DNA of 21,958 nucleotides from JBBIVB01 sp964567515 (GTDB taxonomy: Bacteria > Patescibacteriota > Patescibacteriia > Veblenbacterales > UBA10138), in assembly GCA_964567515.1 (NCBI GenBank), contig CAZMMW010000009.1, positions 1 through 21,958 on the forward strand, written 5' to 3'. Shown here piece after piece: positions 16,100 to 21,958 of the stretch (position 1 is the stretch's first letter; each line of letters starts with the position of its first letter). Position numbers and translations under genes: made by a program. The notes under the pieces are model-generated. The model was not told the DNA's origin and ran no database searches. It was given only the letters and a program-made list of their open reading frames with translations.

Positions 16100-16134
16100 A
16101 CCTATCGCCTTAGAAATTAGACAAATAACAACCT

Positions 16135-16163
16135 TTGACTAATTTTCCATTTTATTCTATATC
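16135..16163 (+). promoter_or_regulatory. Possible promoter of the small secreted peptide gene
   Basis: TTGACT at 16135-16140 and TATATC at 16158-16163 are separated by 17 bp; the -10 matches the consensus at four of six positions. The leader would be about 50 bases and contains a strong ribosome site. Confidence 0.4.
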
Positions 16164-16218
16164 TAGCAAAACATTGATAGATAATTATTGTTAAAAATAA
16201 ACAATTAAGGAGAAAATT

Positions 16219-16401
16219 ATGGAAACAAAATTGTTCATTGTATTTGTAGTCGCAGTCTGGCTACTCACTTCACGGGTGCTAGTGCGCGCCTCTACCTCAA
16301 AATCGGCCACAAGGCCTGCCAAATCACAACCAGTAAGCAAAAGTTTGCCCTCCGTCTACAGCCGCTGTTTAGATTGCCTCGGGTACTCTTTGTGTTCCTA
16401 A
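16219..16401 (+). CDS. Putative small secreted peptide, 60 residues
   Basis: The start is supported by AAGGAGA at 16207-16213, five bases before ATG and among the best ribosome sites in the window. The product has a signal-peptide-like N-terminus: METK, a hydrophobic core at 5-17, and a possible cleavage site near VRAS (22-25). A Ser/Lys/Pro-rich stretch and a short Cys-rich end (CLDC and a third Cys) follow. I recognise no family. Base composition is richer in GC than the neighbouring genes. The frame ends at TAA 16399; a different frame stays mostly open beyond it, so the gene may be truncated by a frameshift. A weak plus-strand terminator is possible at 16601-16640. Confidence 0.45.
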   Translation: METKLFIVFVVAVWLLTSRVLVRASTSKSATRPAKSQPVSKSLPSVYSRCLDCLGYSLCS

Positions 16402-16573
16402 TCTATTGTTGGAAGTATCCACTCGAAGCGGTAAAATAGTTACAAATCAAACGCCATTTCTTCACGCAATGCGAACACAGAGGCTAATCATAGTGTTCTA
16501 GCTATTGGCTATTTGGGTGCTCGGTGGATTATACGTTAGGATAAAAAACGGGACCCTATTTAAAAATATGTAA
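16373..16573 (+). pseudogene. Possible decayed continuation of the secreted peptide gene
   Basis: In the frame one base ahead of the small peptide gene, codons are open from 16373 to 16498. They are interrupted by a single TAG at 16499-16501, then open again to TAA at 16571. Around the TAG the translation reads as a hydrophobic helix (LIIVF, stop, LLAIWVLGGLYV) followed by a basic tail, like a C-terminal membrane anchor. One frameshift near 16372-16399 plus one point mutation would restore a secreted, membrane-anchored protein. It could also be chance in a gene-poor stretch. No other gene is visible between 16402 and 16645. Confidence 0.25.
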
Positions 16574-16645
16574 TGCAAATTATTTTAATGGTTTTCATTG
16601 CCGCTCTCGAACTCACAAGAGAACTGCAGGCGGATTTTTTATACC

Positions 16646-16668
16646 AAAAAACCACTCTCATCAAGTGG
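16646..16668 (-). terminator. Terminator of tRNA-Glu
   Basis: On the minus strand CCACT (16668-16664) pairs with AGTGG (16656-16652) around a 7-base loop, followed by six T (16651-16646). An overlapping alternative pairing of CACTCT with AGAGTG also precedes the T run. It begins 12 bases after the tRNA CCA. Confidence 0.75.
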
Positions 16669-16679
16669 CGTAAGAGTGC

Positions 16680-16757
16680 TGGTAGTCCCATGGGGATTCG
16701 AACCCCAGTTTACTCCGTGAGAGGGAGTCGTCCTGGACCGGGCTAGACGATGGGACC
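16680..16757 (-). tRNA. tRNA-Glu (anticodon CTC)
   Basis: The minus strand folds as a full cloverleaf: acceptor GGTCCCA/TGGGACT with a G1-U72 wobble, T8, D arm GTCT/GGAC with G18-G19, anticodon stem ACTCC/GGAGT with loop CTCTCAC giving anticodon CTC, and T arm TGGGG/CCCCA with loop TTCGAAT. A73 and CCA are encoded (CCA is 16682-16680). The anticodon reads GAG (Glu). The gene has its own promoter (16783-16811) and terminator and lies downstream of murF on the same strand. Confidence 0.95.
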
Positions 16758-16782
16758 AATTTAGCTTATCTGTAGCTTTATT

Positions 16783-16811
16783 AAAATAGGAGAAAATTAG
16801 TAAGAAGTCAA
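16783..16811 (-). promoter_or_regulatory. Promoter of tRNA-Glu
   Basis: On the minus strand TTGACT (16811-16806) and TATTTT (16788-16783) are separated by 17 bp, placing the start near 16775, about 18 bases before the mature tRNA. Confidence 0.65.
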
Positions 16812-16838
16812 GACTAAAAACTATAAAACCCTAATTCA

Positions 16839-16894
16839 TCATCCTGAATTTATTCCATGATCTTTCTGGGTGCTGAAACAAGTTCAACATGACA
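16839..16894. repeat. Imperfect hairpin repeat (REP/MITE-like)
   Basis: TCATCCTGAA at the left edge and the TTCAACATGACA end at the right are imperfect inverted copies spanning about 24 bases each. They resemble a widespread family of dispersed hairpins with arms of the TCATCCTGAACTTGTTTCAG type; that resemblance is from memory and untested. The element lies between the murF stop and the tRNA promoter and could terminate murF transcripts. AT-rich TTTGAATT-like filler separates it from murF. Confidence 0.45.
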
Positions 16895-16937
16895 AAGTTG
16901 TTAAATTTTTAATTTTTGAATTGTAATTTTGAATTTG

Positions 16938-18221
16938 CTATATCCATGGTTTATTTTGTCTAACTAACAACTCCCCCGCTTTTTGTGGTTCGGCCATTAA
17001 TTCTTTGGTACATCTTTCCATCCTGATTCCTTGCGAACCTTTAATTAATAACACGTCGCCACTTTCCACTCTCTTTTTAATAAAAGCGGCTGCCTCTTGA
17101 GCATTGGCAAAATGAAAACAATGGTCAAAATCAAAACCTCTATCGCCAGCACCACGACCAAAATCGCGTGATCTCTCTCCTACTGTCACTAAATAATCAA
17201 TACCTTGATTTGCTATTTCCATACCACATTGTCTATGTAACTTTCCACTATCAACTCCCAATTCTAACATATCACCTAAAACCGCCCAACGATGAGATTG
17301 GCCTTTCAAAGAAAATTGAGCTAAGGTCTTAATAGCTTCGCGCAAAGCCAAAGGTGAAGAATTATAAGTATCATCTATTAGATAGGTATTTTTTATGCCT
17401 GGCAACAACCTCATTCTACCGGGAGGAAAAATAAAGTTGCGCAAAGCCGCTGAAGCATCAACTGGCGTCAAACCTAATGCTACTCCCACAGCACAAGCCG
17501 CTAAAGCGATATTAATTTGATGTTTACCTAATACCCCTGGCAATAACAAAGGTGTAGTACTGCCACCATAATGTAATTTAAAACTTAAACCTCGTATTTC
17601 GCCAACTTCATCTTTGCTCATCTGTATGCTATCAGCCCAAACTTGTGTCTCTGGGGAAAAACCATAAGTAATCACGCGCGCTTTGGTTTTATCCAACAAA
17701 GTCTTAACATACTGATCCTCATAATTTAATACTGCCACGCCATCATGGGGTAGGCTCTTGATAAGTCTACTCTCTTCCGCCAAAACAGCTTCTAAACTAC
17801 CAAAAAACTCCAAATGCTCTTCAGCTACTGCTGTGAGAACACCAACTTTAGGTTTAATAAAAGATAATAGATAGTCCATATCCCCTTTATGATCAACTCC
17901 CATTTCTAGTACCAAATAATTAGGGTAATCTTTATTCCTAAAACCCAACTGCCATAAAGCCGGAATAAAAATCATCAACCACTTAAAAGGGTTGCGATAC
18001 CCAGATTCTGAGGCACCTAAAATAGTTAAAGGTAAACCAATTTCATTATTAAAACTCTTAGACGCCTGCCGAAGGTTAAAACGCTGCTGTAATACGGCGG
18101 CAATAGCCTCTTTGGTAGAAGTTTTGCCAACCGAACCAGTAATTCCAATAACTAAAGGGCGATACTTTAATAAAGTCAATCGAGCAAAAATTTTTAAAAT
18201 AAATTGCAATAATCTTCTCAT
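16938..18221 (-). CDS. murF: UDP-MurNAc-tripeptide--D-Ala-D-Ala ligase MurF, short form
   Basis: MurF adds D-Ala-D-Ala to the UDP-MurNAc tripeptide. The 427-residue protein has the P-loop GITGSVGKTST (26-36), the MurF hallmark NNEIGLPLTIL (58-68), LEMGVDHKGD (105-114), the LIDDTYNSSPLA segment (281-292), AVLGDMLELG (313-322) and LIKGSQGIRMERC (392-404). In Escherichia coli MurF the P-loop lies near residue 110, so the roughly 80-residue N-terminal substrate-binding domain is missing here and replaced by a 21-residue basic, hydrophobic leader. A hydrophobic insert (about 78-95, KWLMIFIPALWQLGF region) could touch the membrane. The ATG at 18221 is 11 bases after ftsI, with no good Shine-Dalgarno. 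murE, usually its neighbour, is absent. Confidence 0.9.
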   Translation of the reverse strand: MRRLLQFILKIFARLTLLKYRPLVIGITGSVGKTSTKEAIAAVLQQRFNLRQASKSFNNEIGLPLTILGASESGYRNPFKWLMIFIPALWQLGFRNKDYPNYLVLEMGVDHKGDMDYLLSFIKPKVGVLTAVAEEHLEFFGSLEAVLAEESRLIKSLPHDGVAVLNYEDQYVKTLLDKTKARVITYGFSPETQVWADSIQMSKDEVGEIRGLSFKLHYGGSTTPLLLPGVLGKHQINIALAACAVGVALGLTPVDASAALRNFIFPPGRMRLLPGIKNTYLIDDTYNSSPLALREAIKTLAQFSLKGQSHRWAVLGDMLELGVDSGKLHRQCGMEIANQGIDYLVTVGERSRDFGRGAGDRGFDFDHCFHFANAQEAAAFIKKRVESGDVLLIKGSQGIRMERCTKELMAEPQKAGELLVRQNKPWI

Positions 18222-18232
18222 AATTATTTTGC

Positions 18233-19963
18233 TTACCTGTCAGGAGGTACCTGATAATAGTCTAACAAGAATTTGGCAACTGTTCCAAAAACGGGAGCCG
18301 CTGTGCTCTCGGCAAATTTAACGTCTTTGGGATAATCTATTTTCACCAGCATCACAAAACGAGGATTGTCCACTGGAGCAAAGCCAACAAAACTACCTAT
18401 AGTCTGATCTAGATCATAACCTGCTTTATTTACTAATGGTACTTGAGCAGTACCAGTTTTGCCAGCAATATAATAACCAGGTACACCAGCCCGTTTACCA
18501 TGTCCCGTTTCTACCACCGTAACCATCATGCCGGTTAAAGTACGTGCCACCGCAGGCTCTAACACTTGGCTGACTGTCGCTGGTTTGGTTTTAATTGTGT
18601 CACCATTAGGATTCACGATCTCTGAAACCACAAAGGGCTTCATTAAAGTACCACGGTTAGCAATGGCCGCATAAGCGGTAATTAATTGTAATGGCGTTAC
18701 AGAAATACCTTGGCCAAAAGAGGCGGTAGCTAAATAAATCTCTTCACGATTTTGTAAAGATTTAATATTACCTAAAGCTTCATTAGGTAAATCAATACCG
18801 GTTTTTTTACCAAAACCAAACTTGGCTATCATCTGTCTAAAATTATCACTGCCGGCTTGACGCATAGCAAAAATAGCTCCTGTATTTAAAGAATTTTCCA
18901 AAACCTGAATCATAGTCTGACGACCATGCGCTTTCTTATCCGAGTTTTTGATAGTATCAGGTCCGATAGTAACACTGCCCAAATCTTCATAGGTAGTAGT
19001 CGGAGTAACCCTACCAGATGCTAGAGCAGCCGCCATAGTAATGGGTTTAAAAACAGAACCTGGTTCGTAAATATTAGAAACAGCTGGATTAGTAAATAAT
19101 TTAGCGCTCTCTACTTGTGAATAAAAATTAGAATTAAAATTAGGTGTAGTACAAATAGCTAACAAGGCTCCAGTTTGAGGATCCATCACTAGTAAGCTTC
19201 CGCCATCAGCACCGTGTTTTTTAACTGCTTCTTCTAAAGAGGTACAAGCTCTGGTTTGAATATTATAATCAATAGTCAAAACTAACATATCACCATCTCG
19301 GGCTGGAATAACTTCCCTATCACCTAAAGCAATAAGACTACCGGCTACGTCTTTTTCTGCTCGTAATGAACCCTCTTGACCTACTAAAGATTTGTTCCAA
19401 TAATCCTCTATACCATATTGGCCACAACGCTTATCATCAACAAACCCAACAAAACCCAATAACTGGCCGAGATAATTGGCGATAGCCGGATAATAACGTT
19501 GTTTCTCTGGTTTAAAACCTATGCCCGCTAACTGCAAGGTTTTAATTTGTTTCATTGTCGACTCATCAAGATAATGTTTTATAGGTTCGTAAGGATCAGT
19601 TGGCTGATTTAAGATATTAACTAACTCACCTTCTTCTTTGTTTATTAAAGGAGCTAATATCTTTGCGGTCTTAATTGGATCTTTAATCTCTTTGGGCACT
19701 GCATAAAGCAAAAAAACGTCTTTATTAATGGCTACTGCCACATTGCCTTTGGGGGAAAAACGATCCTGCAGATAAATAGCACCGCGAATCGGCACTAGAT
19801 CAGCTAAAACATTATGCTGCCCAAACGCCAATGATTCATACCAGGTATGATTCACCACTTGTAACTGGAATAATCTTAATTCTAAGAGAATTATAGCCAA
19901 TAAAAAAACTAGCTTAACTAAAGTTAGCCTCGTTATCCTAATCCCACTTTGGTGATTAGTCAT
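18233..19963 (-). CDS. ftsI: Septal transpeptidase FtsI (class B PBP)
   Basis: FtsI is the bitopic penicillin-binding protein that cross-links septal peptidoglycan next to FtsW. The 576-residue protein has an N-terminal membrane anchor (about 15-35), a pedestal domain (45-220) including RGAIYLQDR, and a C-terminal transpeptidase domain with all three catalytic motifs: SVFK (303-306, nucleophile Ser303), SLN (358-360) and KTG (502-504). There is no C-terminal PASTA repeat. It starts 11 bases after the ftsL-like gene and ends 11 bases before murF, with no Shine-Dalgarno. It is the only PBP in the window, and its position after an ftsL-like gene supports FtsI over an elongation PBP. Confidence 0.93.
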   Translation of the reverse strand: MTNHQSGIRITRLTLVKLVFLLAIILLELRLFQLQVVNHTWYESLAFGQHNVLADLVPIRGAIYLQDRFSPKGNVAVAINKDVFLLYAVPKEIKDPIKTAKILAPLINKEEGELVNILNQPTDPYEPIKHYLDESTMKQIKTLQLAGIGFKPEKQRYYPAIANYLGQLLGFVGFVDDKRCGQYGIEDYWNKSLVGQEGSLRAEKDVAGSLIALGDREVIPARDGDMLVLTIDYNIQTRACTSLEEAVKKHGADGGSLLVMDPQTGALLAICTTPNFNSNFYSQVESAKLFTNPAVSNIYEPGSVFKPITMAAALASGRVTPTTTYEDLGSVTIGPDTIKNSDKKAHGRQTMIQVLENSLNTGAIFAMRQAGSDNFRQMIAKFGFGKKTGIDLPNEALGNIKSLQNREEIYLATASFGQGISVTPLQLITAYAAIANRGTLMKPFVVSEIVNPNGDTIKTKPATVSQVLEPAVARTLTGMMVTVVETGHGKRAGVPGYYIAGKTGTAQVPLVNKAGYDLDQTIGSFVGFAPVDNPRFVMLVKIDYPKDVKFAESTAAPVFGTVAKFLLDYYQVPPDR

Positions 19964-19974
19964 AAACTATAAAT

Positions 19975-20316
19975 TTAGCGCACTGCCACTCCATTAACTG
20001 TAACCACTCCTAAATACTCTATCTTATCAACTGCTACTAAACCCATGGCTTCTGCCTTATTCAAACGGTTAATGTCCTGTAATTCAGCAGCTTGTAATTC
20101 TAACCTTTTATAAGCTTCGCGCAGTTTAGTAGACTCTTCTTCTAGATTCTTTATAGTATAGCCTTTAGTAACAATAGCGTTGGTGAGTATAATATAAACC
20201 ACGGTTAAAACAGATAACATACCTAATAACGATAGAACCAAACATTTTTTGGTTTTACTTTGTTCATTAGTGATATCTTTCTGAATTTTGTTTTTACTAC
20301 AAATATATAACGGCAT
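19975..20316 (-). CDS. ftsL: FtsL-like bitopic division protein
   Basis: The 113-residue protein has the FtsL/DivIC layout: a short basic cytoplasmic N-terminus, one membrane segment (about 25-46), a coiled-coil-like region (53-85) with heptad Leu and charged residues, and a short C-terminal domain. In other bacteria such proteins form the FtsQLB complex that activates FtsWI. The call rests on layout and the place between rsmH and ftsI, since sequence conservation in the family is very low. The ATG at 20316 is preferred; a TTG at 20349 overlapping the rsmH stop (TTGA) would add 11 Lys/Ile/Asn-rich residues. No Shine-Dalgarno is visible. Confidence 0.8.
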   Translation of the reverse strand: MPLYICSKNKIQKDITNEQSKTKKCLVLSLLGMLSVLTVVYIILTNAIVTKGYTIKNLEEESTKLREAYKRLELQAAELQDINRLNKAEAMGLVAVDKIEYLGVVTVNGVAVR

Positions 20317-20345
20317 AATGTTGATATTTATTTTAAATTTTAATT

Positions 20346-21275
20346 TCAAATTTTTTCTACTATTCTCAAGCGGGCGCTACGTGCCCGAGGATTACTCATC
20401 GCTTCAGTCTTGGTTGGTGTAATCGGCTTGGCAGTAATTATTTTTAAAGTCGCTCGATGGTGACATCGACAAACTGGTAAACGCGGCGGACAAAGACAAT
20501 TAGTACCTTCTTGTTTAAAGAATGATTTTACTATTCTATCTTCACCCGAATGAAAACTGATTACCGCTAATCGTCCGCCAACTTTTAATACTTGCAAAGC
20601 CTGAGGCAAAACTACTTTAAGTTCTTCTACTTCGTTATTAACCGCCATCCTTAGTGCTTGCCAAACCTGGGCAGCGGTATCAATGTTACGCCTGCTGGTT
20701 CCTAATACGGCTCTAACAATTGACAATAAATCAGTGGTTGATCTAATTTCTTGTTGTGCCCTGATTTTGACAATCTGGCGTACTAAGGATTTGGTCTTGT
20801 TTATTTCTCCATAATTTTTAAAGATAGCTACCAGTTCTTCCTCGCTGGCCTGATTAATAATATCCGCGGCGGTTAATGTCTGACTATTGTCTAAACGTAA
20901 ATCTAAAGGATCATTTGCTTTAAAAGAAAAACCACGCCCAGTATCAGCTAATTGATCAGAAGACCAACCCAAATCCAATAAAACAGCTTTTGCTTTTGGA
21001 AAATTATATTGCGCAACAACTTCAACTAAACGACTAAAACGAGTGCGAACTAAAATTATTCTGTTGTTAAAATCTTGTAAGACTGACTGAGTTAAGGCTA
21101 ATGAATAGGAATCTCGATCCAGACCTAATAATTTACCTGACGGTGCAATTTGGACTAAGAGTTGCCGAGCGTGACCACCGCTACCCACGGTACAATCTAT
21201 CACTTGATCACTAGACTGTAGATTTAAAAATTTAATTACTTCAGCAACTAAAACTGGTTGATGAACGATATCCAT
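20346..21275 (-). CDS. rsmH: 16S rRNA (cytosine-1402-N4)-methyltransferase RsmH
   Basis: RsmH (MraW) methylates N4 of C1402 in the decoding centre of 16S rRNA, using SAM. The 309-residue protein shows the opening HQPVLVAEVI (5-14), the SAM motif DCTVGSGGHA (27-36), GLDRD (51-55), DLGWSSDQLAD, RGFSFKANDPLDLRLD-type loops and ISFHSGEDRIVKSFF near the end, where the family usually has FHSLEDR. The Cys-rich CLCPPRLPVCRC segment follows. Length is normal. It begins 9 bases after mraZ, as in most dcw clusters, with no Shine-Dalgarno. Confidence 0.95.
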   Translation of the reverse strand: MDIVHQPVLVAEVIKFLNLQSSDQVIDCTVGSGGHARQLLVQIAPSGKLLGLDRDSYSLALTQSVLQDFNNRIILVRTRFSRLVEVVAQYNFPKAKAVLLDLGWSSDQLADTGRGFSFKANDPLDLRLDNSQTLTAADIINQASEEELVAIFKNYGEINKTKSLVRQIVKIRAQQEIRSTTDLLSIVRAVLGTSRRNIDTAAQVWQALRMAVNNEVEELKVVLPQALQVLKVGGRLAVISFHSGEDRIVKSFFKQEGTNCLCPPRLPVCRCHHRATLKIITAKPITPTKTEAMSNPRARSARLRIVEKI

Positions 21276-21284
21276 TGTTCAAAA

Positions 21285-21716
21285 TTAAACACCTAAGTCA
21301 CCTAAAGTCTCAGCTATAGCCACGCCACCCTTTTCTGTTCCTTGTTTATATTTACGCCAACTAGCTTCATCCCAAATTTCTAAGCGACTATATAAACCCG
21401 CAATCACGATTTTCCTTTTCAAACCAGCATAACTACGTAAGTATTCGGGCACTAGCATTCTGCCTTGTTTGTCAATATCTACATCCATGGCGCCAGCTAG
21501 CATCAATCTAGCAAAGGCCCTGGTTGAAGATTTGCTAATTGGTAACTTTGCTAATTTGTCGGCCAGAGTTCTCCACGCCTGCTGGGGATATAAAAAAAGA
21601 CAGTTATCCAAACCTTTGGTAACAACCGCTCCTTTGCCTAATTGTTGTTTTAACTTAACCGGAATCTGTAACCGGCCTTTATTATCAATACTGTGCTGGT
21701 ATTCTCCAATGAACAT
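21285..21716 (-). CDS. mraZ: Transcriptional regulator MraZ
   Basis: MraZ is a ring-forming AbrB-fold DNA-binding protein that controls the dcw operon it heads. The 143-residue protein has the expected two repeats, each with a DxxGR motif: DNKGRLQIP (11-19) and DKQGRMLVP (82-90), and opens with the typical MFIGEYQHS. The frame is open to 21800, but the extra 28 residues lie across the operator boxes and are not family-like, so the ATG at 21716 is chosen. There is no Shine-Dalgarno. Predicted MraZ boxes overlap the promoter at 21820-21848, implying autorepression. Confidence 0.95.
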   Translation of the reverse strand: MFIGEYQHSIDNKGRLQIPVKLKQQLGKGAVVTKGLDNCLFLYPQQAWRTLADKLAKLPISKSSTRAFARLMLAGAMDVDIDKQGRMLVPEYLRSYAGLKRKIVIAGLYSRLEIWDEASWRKYKQGTEKGGVAIAETLGDLGV

Positions 21717-21764
21717 AAAATTATAGTTTTTGGCAAGTTTTGTATTGTAATTAATAAAAGTTAT

Positions 21765-21832
21765 CCACTGCAATATCAACTTATCCCCACTCTTATCCAC
21801 TTTACTATACTCTTACTCCATTTTACACCACT
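21765..21832 (-). promoter_or_regulatory. MraZ operator boxes
   Basis: On the minus strand, AGTGG-type boxes occur at 21832-21828 (AGTGG), 21822-21818 (AATGG), 21801-21797 (AGTGG), 21791-21787 (AGTGG) and 21769-21765 (AGTGG). A degenerate unit (AGTAT) lies at 21811-21807. The run from 21832 to 21787 repeats about every 10 bp, one helical turn, as described for MraZ binding regions, and covers the -10 box and likely start site. Confidence 0.7.
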
Positions 21833-21848
21833 AAGATAACTGTGTCAA
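21820..21848 (-). promoter_or_regulatory. Promoter of the mraZ operon
   Basis: On the minus strand TTGACA (21848-21843) and TAAAAT (21825-21820) are separated by 17 bp. The start near 21812 gives a leader of about 95 bases before mraZ. Two further TTGACA hexamers (21859-21854 and 21896-21891) lack good -10 partners. Confidence 0.7.
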
Positions 21849-21958
21849 TTTCCTGTCAAGTGTATAAGCTAGAATTAAATTAATCAATTATGTCAAGCCC
21901 TCTGGGTAATGTCCACACACATATTGCACTTTATCAAATAAGCTAAGGGCATATGAAG

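Noticed and set aside
16499..16501. In-frame TAG as evidence of stop-codon recoding
   Set aside because: TAG ends mraY and TGA ends rsmH, murD, ftsW and pilO at sensible places, so the standard code fits.
16680..16757. G1-U72 pair and A73 in tRNA-Glu as an oddity
   Set aside because: From memory, tRNA-Glu of several Gram-positive bacteria share these features; T8, the D arm and the T arm are all regular, so the tRNA looks normal.
18233..19963. Elongation PBP2 instead of FtsI
   Set aside because: Placement after mraZ-rsmH-ftsL and the presence of ftsW favour the septal enzyme.
21953..21958. ATG at the window edge after TAAGG, possible plus-strand gene start
   Set aside because: Only two codons are visible, so nothing can be supported.
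1..21958. CRISPR array, insertion sequence, prophage or toxin-antitoxin genes
   Set aside because: No regular direct repeats with spacers and no transposase, integrase or toxin-like proteins were found on either strand.

Overview
The window looks like the genome of a low-GC, single-membrane bacterium of the candidate phyla radiation (Patescibacteria) or a close relative. This is inference from gene content and style: very compact operons, many genes without a Shine-Dalgarno (SD) sequence, a short MurF without its usual N-terminal domain, a MurG with an altered first glycine motif, and a type IV pilus operon reduced to pilB-pilC-pilM-pilN-pilO. The genetic code looks standard, with TAA, TAG and TGA all used as stops.

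Layout. Positions 1-533 carry a consensus promoter followed by RNA-like inverted repeats and no convincing gene. Positions 534-1276 hold a small lipoprotein and a 53-residue membrane peptide, each followed by a good terminator. From 7797 down to 1392 on the minus strand runs one operon: an unknown small membrane protein, then mraY, murD, ftsW, murG and murC, closed by a hairpin at 1338-1361. A divergent promoter region (7798-7936) separates it from a plus-strand pilus operon, pilB-pilC-pilM-pilN-pilO plus an unknown small membrane protein (7937-13496). Facing that are a NifU-like domain protein and a SIMPL-domain protein on the minus strand. A back-to-back promoter pair at 14635-14694 drives the SIMPL gene leftward and, rightward, an unusual membrane-anchored S41-peptidase-like protein. 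After it come a small secreted-peptide gene with a decayed-looking tail, a minus-strand tRNA-Glu with its own promoter and terminator, and a hairpin repeat. From 21716 down to 16938 runs the first half of the division and cell-wall (dcw) cluster: mraZ, rsmH, an ftsL-like gene, ftsI and murF. It is headed by a promoter covered by about 10-bp-spaced MraZ-type boxes.

How it works together. MurC, MurD and MurF build the UDP-MurNAc-pentapeptide (MurE is not here), MraY and MurG make lipid I and lipid II, and FtsW with FtsI polymerises and cross-links septal wall. MraZ probably autoregulates the first block. The dcw cluster is split by about 9 kb holding the pilus motor and platform genes. The most unusual protein is the S41-like one at 14708-16099: it keeps the serine nucleophile, has Trp where the catalytic Lys should be, and carries a J-like domain without HPD between its N-terminal helices and the peptidase fold, where a PDZ domain normally sits.
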